Shown: piece by piece, positions 1 through 9,800 of the stretch | How positions within the stretch are numbered: the first letter of the stretch is position 1 | Layout: every line of letters begins with the position of its first letter | Source of the DNA: JANYHH01 sp965249745 | GTDB lineage: Bacteria > Deinococcota > Deinococci > Deinococcales > JAAFIG01 | Direction: 5' to 3' | Assembly: GCA_965249745.1 (NCBI GenBank) | Contig: OZ252252.1 | Location: 4,712,001-4,776,000 of the forward strand | Length of the DNA: 64,000 nt | Made by a program: the position numbers and the translations under genes | The notes under the pieces: model-generated | The model's database searches: none | What the model saw: only the letters and a program-made list of their open reading frames with translations | Told to the model about the DNA's origin: nothing

Positions 1-1
1 C

Positions 2-1570
2 GAGAGCGGCAATATTCCGGGGCAGGTTTCGCCGGACGGCTTCTTCAGGTTGGACCCGAACACACTGGAATACGTGCCGTACATGGCGGAGTCGTATGTT
101 CTCTCCAAGGACAAGCTGGTTTGGACGGTCAACATCCGTAAGGGCATGAAATGGTCCGACGGTCAGCCGATCGTCGCCGACGATTGGGTCACGACTTTCA
201 AGATTCACACCGACGAGGACGTGGGGAGTAACTCCTACGACAGTTTCTTCATCAACGACAAACCGATCCAGGTCTCCAAGGTGGACGGCGACACGATACG
301 CATCAAATTCCCGACGCTGGACGCGACCGCAATCGAGATCATCTCCTACGCGCCGGAACCCTCGCACGTGTTCGCGCCCGTCTACGCCGCCAAGGGCGCG
401 GCCGGAATCAAAGCGATGTGGACGCTCTCGGAGAAACCCGAGAACATCGTTTCTTCGGGGGCCTTCAAATTCGGGGCGTACCGCCCCGGTGAGCGCCTGA
501 CGATGGAGAAAAACCCGGTTTTCGGTGAGTGGAACAAGGACTCGAGCGGGCGTGGGCTGCCGTATCTGGACGGGTACAACCAGACGATCATGAAGGATCA
601 GAACATCTGGCTGGCGCAGTTCTTGGCGGGACAGGTGGACACCTTCGGGCCGCGCAACGCGGACGATCTATCCCAGATCAAGCGTGCGATAGACGGCGGC
701 GGCCTGAAGGGTGTGCTGCGCCCGAACGTCTCCCCGACGGCGAGCAGCGAGTGGATCGTGTTCAACTGGAACCGCAAGTCCGACCCATTCAAGCAGCGCC
801 TGTTCCGCTCCACCGATTTCCGGCGCGCCATGAGCCACCTGGCCAACCGTGCCGCGATGATTGACATTGCCCTCGGCGGGCTGGGCACGCCCGCCTACAG
901 CAACGTGTACGCCGTCTTCAAGGACTGGCTCTCACCGAGCCTGAAAAAATACGAGTTCAACCTCGAGACGGCGAAAGGTTTGTTGGCGAAGATCGGTTTT
1001 TCCAAGCGCAACGCCGACGGCTGGCTGGTGGACCGGAGCGGCAAGATTCTGGAGTTTGACCTCAACACGAACGCGGGCAACACCGTCCGCGAGCAACTGT
1101 CGAAGATCTTCAGCGACGAAGCCAAAAAGATCGGCGTCAAGGTCAACTTCCGGCCGCTAGACTTTAATTCTTTGGTCCAGGCGCTCTTGCAAGAGGGCGA
1201 CGACCGAAAGTTCGACGCGGTGTTGCTGGGCTTGAGCGGTGGTGGCGTGATCTTCCCATTCGGCAACAACAGTCTGCCCTGCGGCTCTAACCTGCACGCG
1301 TACAACAAGAGCGGCAAGTGTCTGGAACCCTTCGAGAGCCAGATGGATGCCCTCTACGCTCGAGGTCGTCAGGAGCTGGACGTGCAGAAACGTCGCGCGA
1401 TTGGCTATCAGATTCAGGACGCTGAGGCTCCCAATCAGCCGTGGCTGTACCTGACCTCGCCGAACTCGCACGTCGCCTGGAACGTTCGATTGCGCGGCGA
1501 GTACGCGGCCGCTTCGATTAGCAGTCTGGCAGGCTCGAGGGATCTGGAAACGAGTTGGATCGCGCCGTAG
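2..1570 (+). CDS. ABC transporter periplasmic oligopeptide-binding protein, 5'-truncated by window edge
   Basis: The frame is open from base 2, so the true start lies upstream of the window; about 522 residues are visible. The protein reads as a family 5 extracellular solute-binding protein: an early segment on a complete electron-pair of lobes typical of DppA/OppA (motifs such as VRKGMKWSDGQPI-like 'IRKGMKWSDGQP' near the start, and later 'DFRRAMSHLANRAAMI'), which are hallmarks of this family. It would capture peptides or similar solutes outside the membrane and deliver them to an ABC permease. No permease genes follow; a hairpin terminator lies 40 bp downstream. The signal peptide, if present, is outside the window. 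The family call is confident; the substrate cannot be told. Confidence 0.88.
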   Translation, partial: ESGNIPGQVSPDGFFRLDPNTLEYVPYMAESYVLSKDKLVWTVNIRKGMKWSDGQPIVADDWVTTFKIHTDEDVGSNSYDSFFINDKPIQVSKVDGDTIRIKFPTLDATAIEIISYAPEPSHVFAPVYAAKGAAGIKAMWTLSEKPENIVSSGAFKFGAYRPGERLTMEKNPVFGEWNKDSSGRGLPYLDGYNQTIMKDQNIWLAQFLAGQVDTFGPRNADDLSQIKRAIDGGGLKGVLRPNVSPTASSEWIVFNWNRKSDPFKQRLFRSTDFRRAMSHLANRAAMIDIALGGLGTPAYSNVYAVFKDWLSPSLKKYEFNLETAKGLLAKIGFSKRNADGWLVDRSGKILEFDLNTNAGNTVREQLSKIFSDEAKKIGVKVNFRPLDFNSLVQALLQEGDDRKFDAVLLGLSGGGVIFPFGNNSLPCGSNLHAYNKSGKCLEPFESQMDALYARGRQELDVQKRRAIGYQIQDAEAPNQPWLYLTSPNSHVAWNVRLRGEYAAASISSLAGSRDLETSWIAP

Positions 1571-1608
1571 AGCGGTTTTAGCGAGACTCAAGGACTGGAC
1601 AGGGTGGA

Positions 1609-1638
1609 CAGGGCGCGATAGTCTCGCGCCCTGCTTTT
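1609..1638 (+). terminator. Intrinsic terminator after the solute-binding protein
   Basis: A 10-bp perfect stem (CAGGGCGCGA at 1609-1618, TCGCGCCCTG at 1624-1633) with a 5-nt loop is followed by CTTTTCC. It sits 38 bp after the stop of the binding-protein gene and before the regulator at 1740. Confidence 0.8.
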
Positions 1639-1739
1639 CCAGATTTACCCCTCGAGTGGCAATCTTGCTATCGCTCGAGATTCGGGTGAATCTCAACATC
1701 GTGCGCTATCAGCCCTGGGAATGCGGCATACTCTGAGAG

Positions 1740-4652
1740 ATGAACCCGGTTCCCAGCGAGACGCAGACGACTGACCCTGCCGTGGGTGCGTTGCGCTTGC
1801 TGGGAACACCGCGCTGGCTCGAGGCTGGGAGTGCAACCCCTCTGGCACAGGGGCCCGGACTTTGGCTGCTCGGCCTCCTCGCGGTGCAGGACGGCTGGGT
1901 GAACCGGGGTGAGCTTGCCGAGTTGCTCTGGCAGGACGTGAGCGTCCAAGACGCTCGCAACAACCTGCGACAAACGCTGCACCGCGCCAAAGCCGCGCCG
2001 TGGTTTCCCGGTCTAGAGGCAAGTCCGCGAGCCTTACGCTTCACCGCTGACAGCGACCTGCGGCGCTTTCGCCGCGCTGTGGAGTGCGCCGACTGGCAGG
2101 CGGCCCTAGCGGTCTACGGCGGGCCGCTGATGGAAGGCTTGCAAGCATCCAGTGCGTTCGAGAGCTGGCTCGAGGCGGAGCGGAGCGCCTTGCAGAGCGA
2201 TTGGCGCGAAGCCCTGACGGGGCGTGTGAACGCCTTGGAGAGTCGCGGCGACACGGTGGAGCTGCCGGGCTTGCTCGAGCGGTTATTAGAGACAGACCCG
2301 TACAACGAGGAGGCGTTGCACAGCCTGTTGAAGCTCAGTTCGGACGGTGACAGACGCACCGCAGCCTTACGGCAATTCGAGACCTTCAAGGCGCGACTGA
2401 GGACAGATTTGGGAGCGGAACCGCACCTGCAAACGGTGCGCCTCGCCGCTCAGCTCTCCGGTGCGCCCGTCCCACCCCCGGCCGTTCCCCTCGAGCTAAT
2501 TGGACGCGACACACAGCAGGCGGAACTGCTCGAGCGGCTGCGATCTGGAGCATCGCGCTTATTGACCCTGCGCGGGCCCGGCGGCGTCGGCAAAACCGCG
2601 CTCGCGCGAGCCACGCTGAACGCGGCTCAGGCGCTGTTCGCGGACAGTGCGACCTGGGTTTCGCTACGCGAGATTTCAAACGTGGAGGACGTACCAGGTG
2701 CGCTCGCCACGGCACTCAAACTGACGCTTAGAGCCGAGCCGGACGCGTGGACGCAAGTCACCGAAGCGCTCCGTTACCGCCACACTCTTCTCGTGCTCGA
2801 CAACACCGAACACCTGCGCGAACTGGCGGAACCCATTGCCTCTCTGGTTGAGGGGGCGGAGCGACTGACCGTGCTGACGACCTCGAGAGAATCGCTCAGG
2901 TTGCTGGGCGAATGGGTGCTCCCAATCAGAGGTCTCGAGTATCCCAATACTCCAGACTTGGAGGCAGCACGCGAATCGGCGGCGGTGCAGCTTTTTGTAG
3001 ACCGCGCGTCGCGGCGACGCGGCGGGTTTACCCTGAACCGTGACTCGCTGCCCGGCATCCTGCGGGTCTGCGCGGCGGTGGACGGCCTGCCCTTGGGAAT
3101 TGAGCTGGCGGCGGCCTGGGCAACGGAACTCAGCCCGGACGCACTGGCGGACGGACTTGAAGCGGGTGCTGAGTTGCTTTCCACCAGCGACCTCGAGTTC
3201 CCCGACGCGCATCGTTCGTTGAAAACCGTATTCGAGCATTCTTGGGAACTCCTTGAGGATGAACTCCGCGATGCGTTGACAGCACTGAGCGTGTTTCGCG
3301 GCGGCTTTGAACGTCGCGCGGCGCTCGAGGGTGTGAACGTTTCGGCGCGGTCGCTGCTGGCGCTCGTCGGGCGTTCACTCGTGAGCAGCTTGCCGGGCGG
3401 ACGTTACGATTTGCACCCGGTCGTGCAGGGCTTCGCCGCGCAGAAACTGGGGGCGGAACGAGGCGAAAGTGTGCGTGTCAGTCACGCTCAGTTCTTCGCG
3501 CAGCTTTGCCAGCAAGCCGAAATGCCGCTCAGGGGCGGCGCGACTCAGACGCGGTGGCTCGAGCGGCTGACAGCGGATCATCAGAACATCTCGGCAGTGC
3601 TGGTCTGGGCGAGCGCACACGCCCCGACGCTTGGAGCAGAGATCGTGGGTCACTTAGAGGATTACTGGTACACCCGAGGTCACTATCAGGAAGGGTTGCA
3701 CTGGGCAAGCGTCTTCTTGGAATTACATCAGCAGCCCGACGCGACCCGATTGAAGTTGCTTTGGACTCGGACAAGCTTGACCAAAGAATTCGCGCAGTAC
3801 GAGGCTGCTCATCTCAGCTTGCTCGAGTACCGGGCGCTGGCGGTGCAACTTGGGGATCAGTCCGCCCAAGCCGGGGCGATCATGCTCAGCGGGATGCTGG
3901 AACGAGAGCGCGGTCAGATCAACGAAGCCAAAGTGTTGCTTCTGGAAGCCGAAACGATGTGGAAGCAGCTCGGGGATCAGTACCATTTGGCTAGCTGCTT
4001 GAACGCACTCGGCGCGGTCGAAGCGATGCAGAGCCATTGGGAAGCCGCCAAGGAACGCTTCGAGCAATCACTGGAATTGAAACGTGCGCTTGGGGATCAG
4101 CAAGGCATCGCTTACGCCCTCGCCAACCTCGGGAATATCGCCGGATCAACCGGTGACTTCGCTGTAGAGAAAACACTGCAAGAGGAATCGCTGCTGTTGA
4201 AACGCGAGTTGGGCAACGTGCTCGGGATCGCCTCAGGCTTGAGTTCGCTCGGCGCGAACGCGAACGCTTTGGATCAGCATCAAATCGCACCCGCTAAAGC
4301 GTACCTCAGCGAAGCCTTGGAGCTGTTCATGCGCTTCGGGAAACGCAACGCCAGCGTCGTGATGTTGGACAATTTTTCTCGCATCGCCCAGAAATGCCAG
4401 GTCTACCCGGACGCGATCATCCTCGCGGCGGCCGCCGATCACCTGACTGAGCTGATCGGCAGTTACAAATTTGACCACTGGGAAAAGAACCACCGCGACC
4501 TGCAAAAAGAGAGCGGCCTCAGTGCCGCAGAACTCAGCGCCCTCGAGACTCAAGGGAAAAACTTATCCCTAGCGGAAGCGGCGGCGTTCGCGTTAGGGCG
4601 GCAGCAGCTCTGGCTCGAGCTGACGAGCGCCGTGGGTCAGAAGAGTCTGTAG
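1740..4652 (+). CDS. SARP-like transcriptional regulator (winged helix-BTAD-NB-ARC-TPR), 970 aa
   Basis: Domain order follows the AfsR/large-SARP plan: an N-terminal OmpR-like winged helix (about residues 15-100), a bacterial transcriptional activation domain (about 105-245), an NTPase core with Walker A GPGGVGKT near residue 279 and Walker B LLVLDN near 348, and a C-terminal helical region with TPR-like repeats that recur around 'LGDQ' (about 680-900). Such proteins bind direct repeats at promoters and recruit RNA polymerase; the NTPase/TPR half senses a signal. It stands alone, with no clear Shine-Dalgarno before its ATG (possibly leaderless). The direct-repeat promoters at 6455-6614 are good candidate targets; that link is an inference from the sequence pattern and proximity. 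Confidence 0.88.
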   Translation: MNPVPSETQTTDPAVGALRLLGTPRWLEAGSATPLAQGPGLWLLGLLAVQDGWVNRGELAELLWQDVSVQDARNNLRQTLHRAKAAPWFPGLEASPRALRFTADSDLRRFRRAVECADWQAALAVYGGPLMEGLQASSAFESWLEAERSALQSDWREALTGRVNALESRGDTVELPGLLERLLETDPYNEEALHSLLKLSSDGDRRTAALRQFETFKARLRTDLGAEPHLQTVRLAAQLSGAPVPPPAVPLELIGRDTQQAELLERLRSGASRLLTLRGPGGVGKTALARATLNAAQALFADSATWVSLREISNVEDVPGALATALKLTLRAEPDAWTQVTEALRYRHTLLVLDNTEHLRELAEPIASLVEGAERLTVLTTSRESLRLLGEWVLPIRGLEYPNTPDLEAARESAAVQLFVDRASRRRGGFTLNRDSLPGILRVCAAVDGLPLGIELAAAWATELSPDALADGLEAGAELLSTSDLEFPDAHRSLKTVFEHSWELLEDELRDALTALSVFRGGFERRAALEGVNVSARSLLALVGRSLVSSLPGGRYDLHPVVQGFAAQKLGAERGESVRVSHAQFFAQLCQQAEMPLRGGATQTRWLERLTADHQNISAVLVWASAHAPTLGAEIVGHLEDYWYTRGHYQEGLHWASVFLELHQQPDATRLKLLWTRTSLTKEFAQYEAAHLSLLEYRALAVQLGDQSAQAGAIMLSGMLERERGQINEAKVLLLEAETMWKQLGDQYHLASCLNALGAVEAMQSHWEAAKERFEQSLELKRALGDQQGIAYALANLGNIAGSTGDFAVEKTLQEESLLLKRELGNVLGIASGLSSLGANANALDQHQIAPAKAYLSEALELFMRFGKRNASVVMLDNFSRIAQKCQVYPDAIILAAAADHLTELIGSYKFDHWEKNHRDLQKESGLSAAELSALETQGKNLSLAEAAAFALGRQQLWLELTSAVGQKSL

Positions 4653-4735
4653 ATCGGTGCGAACTCGAGCTGGCCCGGGAAGGGAATCAGCTCGAGTAAC
4701 AGTTTGAACACTCGAGATACGCGCTCAGCGTTGGA

Positions 4736-5254
4736 TTACTTGCTTTCGTAAAAAACGTACAACGAGGTGTACGCCATTCTCGCTTCGCTGCCAACCGTGC
4801 TGGCATCGCAACCTGTGCTGGGCGCTGAACCGCCCGTGGTGGACAGGCGCTGAATGAACGCGGTCTTACCAAACAACCCCGTGCCCGCCGTGCTTTTGGC
4901 GCTCAGCAACAACCACGGAATCGTGTTCGGGCTGGCGACTCGAGCCTTCACTTCGCCCACGACCCTCGAGCCGTCGGGCGCTTCCCAAGTTGGCCCGCCG
5001 AAATGCGAAGCGATTTTGGTGTTGCTCGCGTCGAACAAACTGGCTTCGGGGGCTTTGAACGCCCATTCAAAACCTGTTTGGGCGGCGTTGGCTTGGCAAG
5101 CGTAATTTTGCGTGCCGCGTCCGAACGCAGTCAGCGCGACCTTGTGCCCCTGGGGCACTGCAATTTCGCTGGGGATGGTCGGCAGTACGAAACCAGATTG
5201 GGCGGCCGCCAAACCGAAACCGATTAGAGCAACTGTTGAAAGCAATTTTTTCAT
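4736..5254 (-). CDS. Secreted DUF3455-like protein
   Basis: 172 residues beginning MKKLLSTVALIG, a classic short signal peptide with a likely cleavage after AAAQS. The frame is open 15 codons further upstream, but this ATG is preceded by a GAGGGGG Shine-Dalgarno and begins the signal peptide, so it is preferred. The mature part resembles DUF3455: 'VPQGHKVALTAFGRGTQ' near the start, then 'GPTWEAPDGSRVVGEV' and a C-terminal 'YTSLYVFYESK'. Function of the family is unknown to me; it is exported, probably to the periplasm or surface. It lies convergent to the regulator and upstream of the collagen-like operon without shared signals. Confidence 0.72.
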   Translation of the reverse strand: MKKLLSTVALIGFGLAAAQSGFVLPTIPSEIAVPQGHKVALTAFGRGTQNYACQANAAQTGFEWAFKAPEASLFDASNTKIASHFGGPTWEAPDGSRVVGEVKARVASPNTIPWLLLSAKSTAGTGLFGKTAFIQRLSTTGGSAPSTGCDASTVGSEARMAYTSLYVFYESK

Positions 5255-5391
5255 GGGTACAACCCCCTCAAAATCAGTGCTGTTTTTATGACCCACCATG
5301 CCGCTCGAGATCCGTCACAAGCTTTTTGAAACTCGAGGATTGGAGTTGCAATTAAAACGCACCGTAGCTCGAGTCATGTCGAAAGACGCGA

Positions 5392-6231
5392 CTATTGGAG
5401 AGAAGTGACCGTAAACCAAATTTGCCCCCGCTGAATACCAGTCATCGTAAAATAACCTGAGCCGTCAAGGAGCGTATTCCAAAAAGTGATCTGTCCTGTA
5501 CCTCCATACGTTTGGACAAGGGGAACCGCCAAGCCATTGAACGTGCCCGCTGGCCAGGTGACCGTGTATTCCGTCGTCGCTGGATTGCGGGTGACGGTGA
5601 ACCCACTGCCGTAGATAAACCCGCCGGTCACAAACCCTGAAACGACTTTGCGGGCGCTGACACCTGCTGGGCCCTGCGAGCCAGTCGCACCCGCCGCGCC
5701 AGTATCACCCTTCGCGCCTTGCGAGCCAGTTGCTCCGGTATCGCCTTTAGCTCCAGTCGCTCCCACAGCGCCCGTGTCCCCTTTCATTCCTTGCGGCCCA
5801 ACCGTGCCCGCCGTGCCATCCGCCCAACTCAGACTCGAGCCGTCAAAACTTAGAAACTTACCGCTCGAGGCGGGCGCAGTCGTGATGAGCTTCGCCGCGC
5901 TGACAGAAGCATCCGCCAACTTACCGAATGTGACTGATCCGTTCGCCAATTTACTGGACAGTACCGACACATCCGCCAGTTTGCTCGAGGTGATTGCACC
6001 ATCCGCGAATTTGCTCGAGGTTAGCGTGCCGTCAGCCACCGTTCCAGCGCTGGCTTGCAGCGCTTCGATTGAAGCTTTGAGGCTCGAGAAGTTGGCGTTG
6101 ACTTCCTCGGCTTTGATTGGCGTGTTCGGTGCGAAGGTGTTGGGAATATTGACTGCCGCGAAGACCGATAAACCGGACGCGACGATGACGGCTCCGATGG
6201 CGAAAAACTTCAGGTCTCTGGGGTTCAACAT
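5392..6231 (-). CDS. Surface protein with collagen-like Gly-X-Y repeats
   Basis: 279 residues. An N-terminal signal/anchor helix (about 8-27) is followed by a segment with a roughly ten-residue repeat of the type 'SSKLADGSV' (about 65-115), a collagen-like block with uninterrupted Gly-X-Y triplets (about 142-190, rich in GDTGA and GATGS), and a C-terminal beta-rich domain of about 85 residues. This layout resembles phage tail-fibre and bacterial collagen-like surface proteins, where the GXY block trimerises into a stalk displaying the C-terminal domain. Start supported by AAAAGGAG a few bases upstream. It follows the mini-lipoprotein gene at 6273 on the same strand and is probably co-transcribed from the promoter at 6455-6486. 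Confidence 0.8.
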   Translation of the reverse strand: MLNPRDLKFFAIGAVIVASGLSVFAAVNIPNTFAPNTPIKAEEVNANFSSLKASIEALQASAGTVADGTLTSSKFADGAITSSKLADVSVLSSKLANGSVTFGKLADASVSAAKLITTAPASSGKFLSFDGSSLSWADGTAGTVGPQGMKGDTGAVGATGAKGDTGATGSQGAKGDTGAAGATGSQGPAGVSARKVVSGFVTGGFIYGSGFTVTRNPATTEYTVTWPAGTFNGLAVPLVQTYGGTGQITFWNTLLDGSGYFTMTGIQRGQIWFTVTSLQ

Positions 6232-6272
6232 GGTCTAACTCCTTTTTTCTACGAGTGATTGTTCTTTGCTGC

Positions 6273-6398
6273 TTACTTCCAAGTGACTTGATTCCACTGG
6301 CTCGAGTTCCAACTTCCCCCGGTGTCCGCCGGTTCGCTCGGGCAAGCGACGAGCAACGCGCAGAGACACAGCAGCAGGACTGACAAGCGTTTCGACAT
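6273..6398 (-). CDS. Mini-lipoprotein, 41 aa
   Basis: A very short protein: MSKRLSVLLLCLCALLVAC is a lipoprotein signal with lipobox LVAC, leaving a mature tail of only about 22 residues rich in Ser, Asn, Gln and Trp. The frame is open further upstream, but this ATG has AAAGGAAG just before it and starts the signal peptide. It is first in an operon with the collagen-like gene (42 bp gap). The role is unknown; a lipid-anchored partner or anchor for the collagen-like protein is possible. Alternatively it is a decayed stub of a longer lipoprotein. Confidence 0.6.
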   Translation of the reverse strand: MSKRLSVLLLCLCALLVACPSEPADTGGSWNSSQWNQVTWK

Positions 6399-6454
6399 GG
6401 GCTTCCTTTCGCGCCTGATCGGGTTGAAATGGTTCCGATCATGGGCATGAACAA

Positions 6455-6486
6455 AGCTTATGGATGCCCCGTTACGTGCCGTTACG
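6455..6486 (-). promoter_or_regulatory. Candidate SARP-type promoter of the collagen-like operon
   Basis: Read on the minus strand: CGTAACGG, 2 nt, CGTAACGG (6486-6469), then exactly 8 nt, then TAAGCT (6460-6455) as a possible -10. The same arrangement, with the same hexamer and spacing, occurs on the plus strand at 6583-6614. SARP regulators are known to bind direct repeats about one helical turn apart, 8 bp upstream of the -10. Assignment to the regulator at 1740 is inferred. Confidence 0.62.
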
Positions 6487-6582
6487 TCTTGAAAGAACAT
6501 CGTGCAGAACAGGATTCTTTCAGGGCGCAAGCGGGTGGCAACTCGAGGAGATCGGTGGCAGTTTCGACGTTCGTCAGCCTCG

Positions 6583-6614
6583 CGTAACGGCGCGTAACGG
6601 CAGGTGATTAAGCT
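6583..6614 (+). promoter_or_regulatory. Candidate SARP-type promoter of the RiPP-like/FG-GAP operon
   Basis: CGTAACGG, 2 nt, CGTAACGG (6583-6600), 8 nt, TAAGCT (6609-6614), about 30 nt before the start codon at 6645. It mirrors the copy on the other strand at 6455-6486, giving two divergent promoters with identical geometry. No good -35 is present, as expected for an activator-dependent promoter. Confidence 0.62.
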
Positions 6615-6644
6615 GACCTCAGATTCACTGCTAAGGAGTGAGCC

Positions 6645-6839
6645 ATGACATCAGATCAGCCAGTCAGTCAGACTCAAACGCAGCCGCTCGAGACAGAGGT
6701 GCATAGCCTCACGAGAGCGCCATATACACGACCGACCCTCGAGGCGCACGGCGCGTTTCTGGTCGTGACCGGGTGCAGTCTCAGCGCAGGTTGCCTGCCA
6801 ATCAACGACCTCGGTGCAAGCGAAAATCAGGGGGGCTGA
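6645..6839 (+). CDS. RiPP-like precursor with lasso-type leader motif, 64 aa
   Basis: The peptide contains YTRPTLEAHGAFLVVTG, which fits the lasso-peptide leader pattern YxxPxLxxxGxxxxxTxx (Tyr27, Pro30, Leu32, Gly36, Thr42). That motif is bound by RiPP recognition elements. After it comes a candidate core of about 22 residues with two Cys and an Asp (GCSLSAGCLPIND...). Start supported by AAGGAG 7 nt upstream. Its stop overlaps the start of the next gene (TGATG), so the two are translationally coupled. No lasso cyclase, protease or RRE gene lies in the window, and the core does not place an Asp/Glu at position 7-9 if cleavage is right after the Thr-Gly. It may be a lasso precursor, another RRE-dependent RiPP, or a short protein that only resembles one. 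Confidence 0.6.
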   Translation: MTSDQPVSQTQTQPLETEVHSLTRAPYTRPTLEAHGAFLVVTGCSLSAGCLPINDLGASENQGG

Positions 6840-9800
6840 TGATGGCTCGAGTCTGGGCGTCGCTTTGCTTGCTCGTCTTGATCGTCTCATGTGGTGCGGC
6901 TCCGCTAACTTCCACGCTGCCAACCTCGAGACCGCCCGTGAACGGCGCACTGGGGTTGCTGCGCGTTGCTATCAATGATTCTGACTCGAGGCTCAACGCA
7001 GAATTCGTCCGCCCTGGAACGCTGGCCACGCAAGCCTTCACCGCTCGCAACCCCGCCGACGCGCTCGAGTTCTGCAATCTCAGTTCTACGGTGCTGGATG
7101 ACGCGACGGGCGGCGTGCGCTACATCAGCGCGGTGCTGACCTTCAAGAACAAACTCGCGTCACCGCTCAGCAACCTTTCCTTTCACGCGGTTCACGTGCT
7201 GGGTAACACCAGCGGCACGGCGTTTCAGAACGTGCGGAGTTTCAATGGAACCGCTTTGACGGGTGACGGGCTGGCTCGAGCGATCAAGCCCTCGCATTTG
7301 ATGCAACCCAGCGGCGGGATCACGGTCAATCAGAACTTTGCCGATCTGCAAGCCTTCAATGCCAGTGAGCGCTCGCAGGTTCAAGCGGCGTACAACGCGG
7401 CCTCCTCGAGCACCCCAGTGACGGTCTTGGATTACGGCTTCGTGGCGCACACCAGTGCGGGAGCGCGAACCATTGCCGCATCGGACGGCTCGAGGTGCGG
7501 TTCTGACACGGCTTCTACGGGTCGGGTGGCGCTGAGTTTCCGCGTGCCAGCGAGCGCGACGTTGAACGCCGACGCGTACCGTTTCGAGTTGCGGTTTGCC
7601 TTGATGACGAGCGATGAGACGAGCATCACCCAGTCCCTCGAGGAGCAAGCAGCCACCAACGACGCTGCGGTGCTGGCTCGAGCCACGGCGCTGGGATCGG
7701 CGGGCAATCCCGTGCAGGTGCGAACCTTGAACGGCTCAAGTTACACCTCGAGCATCACGAAGCCCGTGTGTGGGGTGTTAACGGCGAACCCGCTCGTGGC
7801 AACGCAGGGCTTCTCGCTCGACGGACGTTTCGCAGGCTCTGGCATCGCGCCCGCGCCGAACAGCCTGTTCAATCCCGCGAACGCCAATATCACCGTGACC
7901 TTCCCGTTCCCGCTCGCCTCGAGCGCGGGCATGACCGTGCGAGGCTCGCAATCTGGGATTCGCACAGGCGGTTTTTCCAACACAGGAAATACCTTGACCC
8001 AAAGCAATACTCGAGCCTTTTTTCCAAGCGAAGAGGTCGAAGTCTCGCAGACACCAGACATCAAGAGCGCCTCTGGGCTGACACTCTGCGCGAACGTCTC
8101 GAGGTTTCGGGTCTCGAGTGCGCCAGAATTGAGTGATGGCTTCGCCACCGAACCGATCATTGATACGGCTCAAAACCCACAAGCCTTGGCGGTTGGCGAC
8201 CTGAACAACGATGGTTTGTCTGACTTTGTGGCTGTGACCATCAACAATATTATGGTCGTGACGCTTGCCAAAGCCAACGGTGGTTACTTGAAGGGTTCTG
8301 CCATCCCCGTGGGCGGTGGACCTTCGGCGGTGGTGCTGGGCGACCTGAACAACGACGGCAAGTTGGACGCGGTAGTTGCCAACACCAACTCCAACACCAT
8401 CAGTGTCTTGCTGGGCAATGGTACGGGCGGATTTAGCAGCAACACCGGAGTGTCGGTGGGTACTGCGCCTGTCGGCGTGGCGCTGGGGCAGTTCAACAAC
8501 GATTCCTTTCTGGATATTGCGACTGTCAACCGCGATTCCAACACGGTTTCGGTGCTGACAAACACCGGAATTGGCAACGCTGGAAGTTTCGGCTCCAAAA
8601 CCGATTTCGCGGTGGGAAATAGCCCTCAAGCGCTGGTTGTAACCAACATGAACGACGACGTTGCGCTCGATATTGTCACGGTCAACGCCAGTGGCAGCGT
8701 CAGCGTGTTGTTGGGTTCGGTTTCAACCATCTTCAATCCACCGGTTTCGATTGGAAGCTTTAACCCCGATAACCCTCGAGACTACACGGTGGCGGCGGAC
8801 AGCGACTCCATTGCAGTCGCCAACTTCAACAACGACGGGCGACCCGATCTGATAACGACAAGCTCGAGCGGGAATGCACTGAACGTACTGACCCGAAACT
8901 CGTCCACAATCGGTGGACGGTTATTGAATTCGGGAGGGCTGGCTTTGCCTGTCGGTTCCACCCCGAGCGGTGTGGCAAGTATCGACCTGAACAACGATGG
9001 TCTCGAGGATGTGGTGGTCAGCAGCAAAAGCACCAATGCCTTGATTGTCTTTTTGAAGCAAGCCTTCGGAAACCCATTTCCCAGTTCAAGCACTTACCCC
9101 CTGGGGACAACTCCAGTTGGGTTACAGATGACCGACATCAACGCCGATGGATTCCCAGACGCGGTGGTTGCCAGCAGCGGAGCAAGCGTCTTGACCTTCG
9201 TGGTCAACCAAGGGGATGGTCGCTTTGAGCAAAGGGTTGGCACTGTGGGTAATCAACCGGTTTTTGCAGCGCTGGGCGACCTGAACAATGATGGCAAGCT
9301 GGACGCGGTGATACCCAACCAACTCTCGAGCAACGCCAGCGTATTACTGGGAAATGGCAAGGGCGGCTTCAAACGAAACGGAGCCGAACTGGTCGCAAGT
9401 AACCCTTCGTCCGTGGCGCTCAGTGACCTCAATAATGATGGCAAGCTCGATGCACTCGTCCTCAATGACAACAGCAACAACATCAGCATTCTGCTGGGAG
9501 ATGGTTTTGGCGGCTTTACCTCAAACACAGTTCAGTCGGTGGGATTGTCGCCCAAAGGATTGGCGGTCGGCGACCTCAACGGAGACGGTAGGCCCGACCT
9601 GATGGTAGCCAATAGCGTTTCCAACGATGTCAGTGTCCTGTTGGGCGACGGAACGGGCGGCTTTGCCTCGAGTGGATCGGTGGCTGTAGGGCTAGGTCCA
9701 ATCTCGGTAGCGCTGGGCGATCTCAACAACGATGGCAAGCTGGATGCGATGGTCACCAATAATGGTTCTAAAAACGTCAGCATCTTGTTCGGCAACGGAA

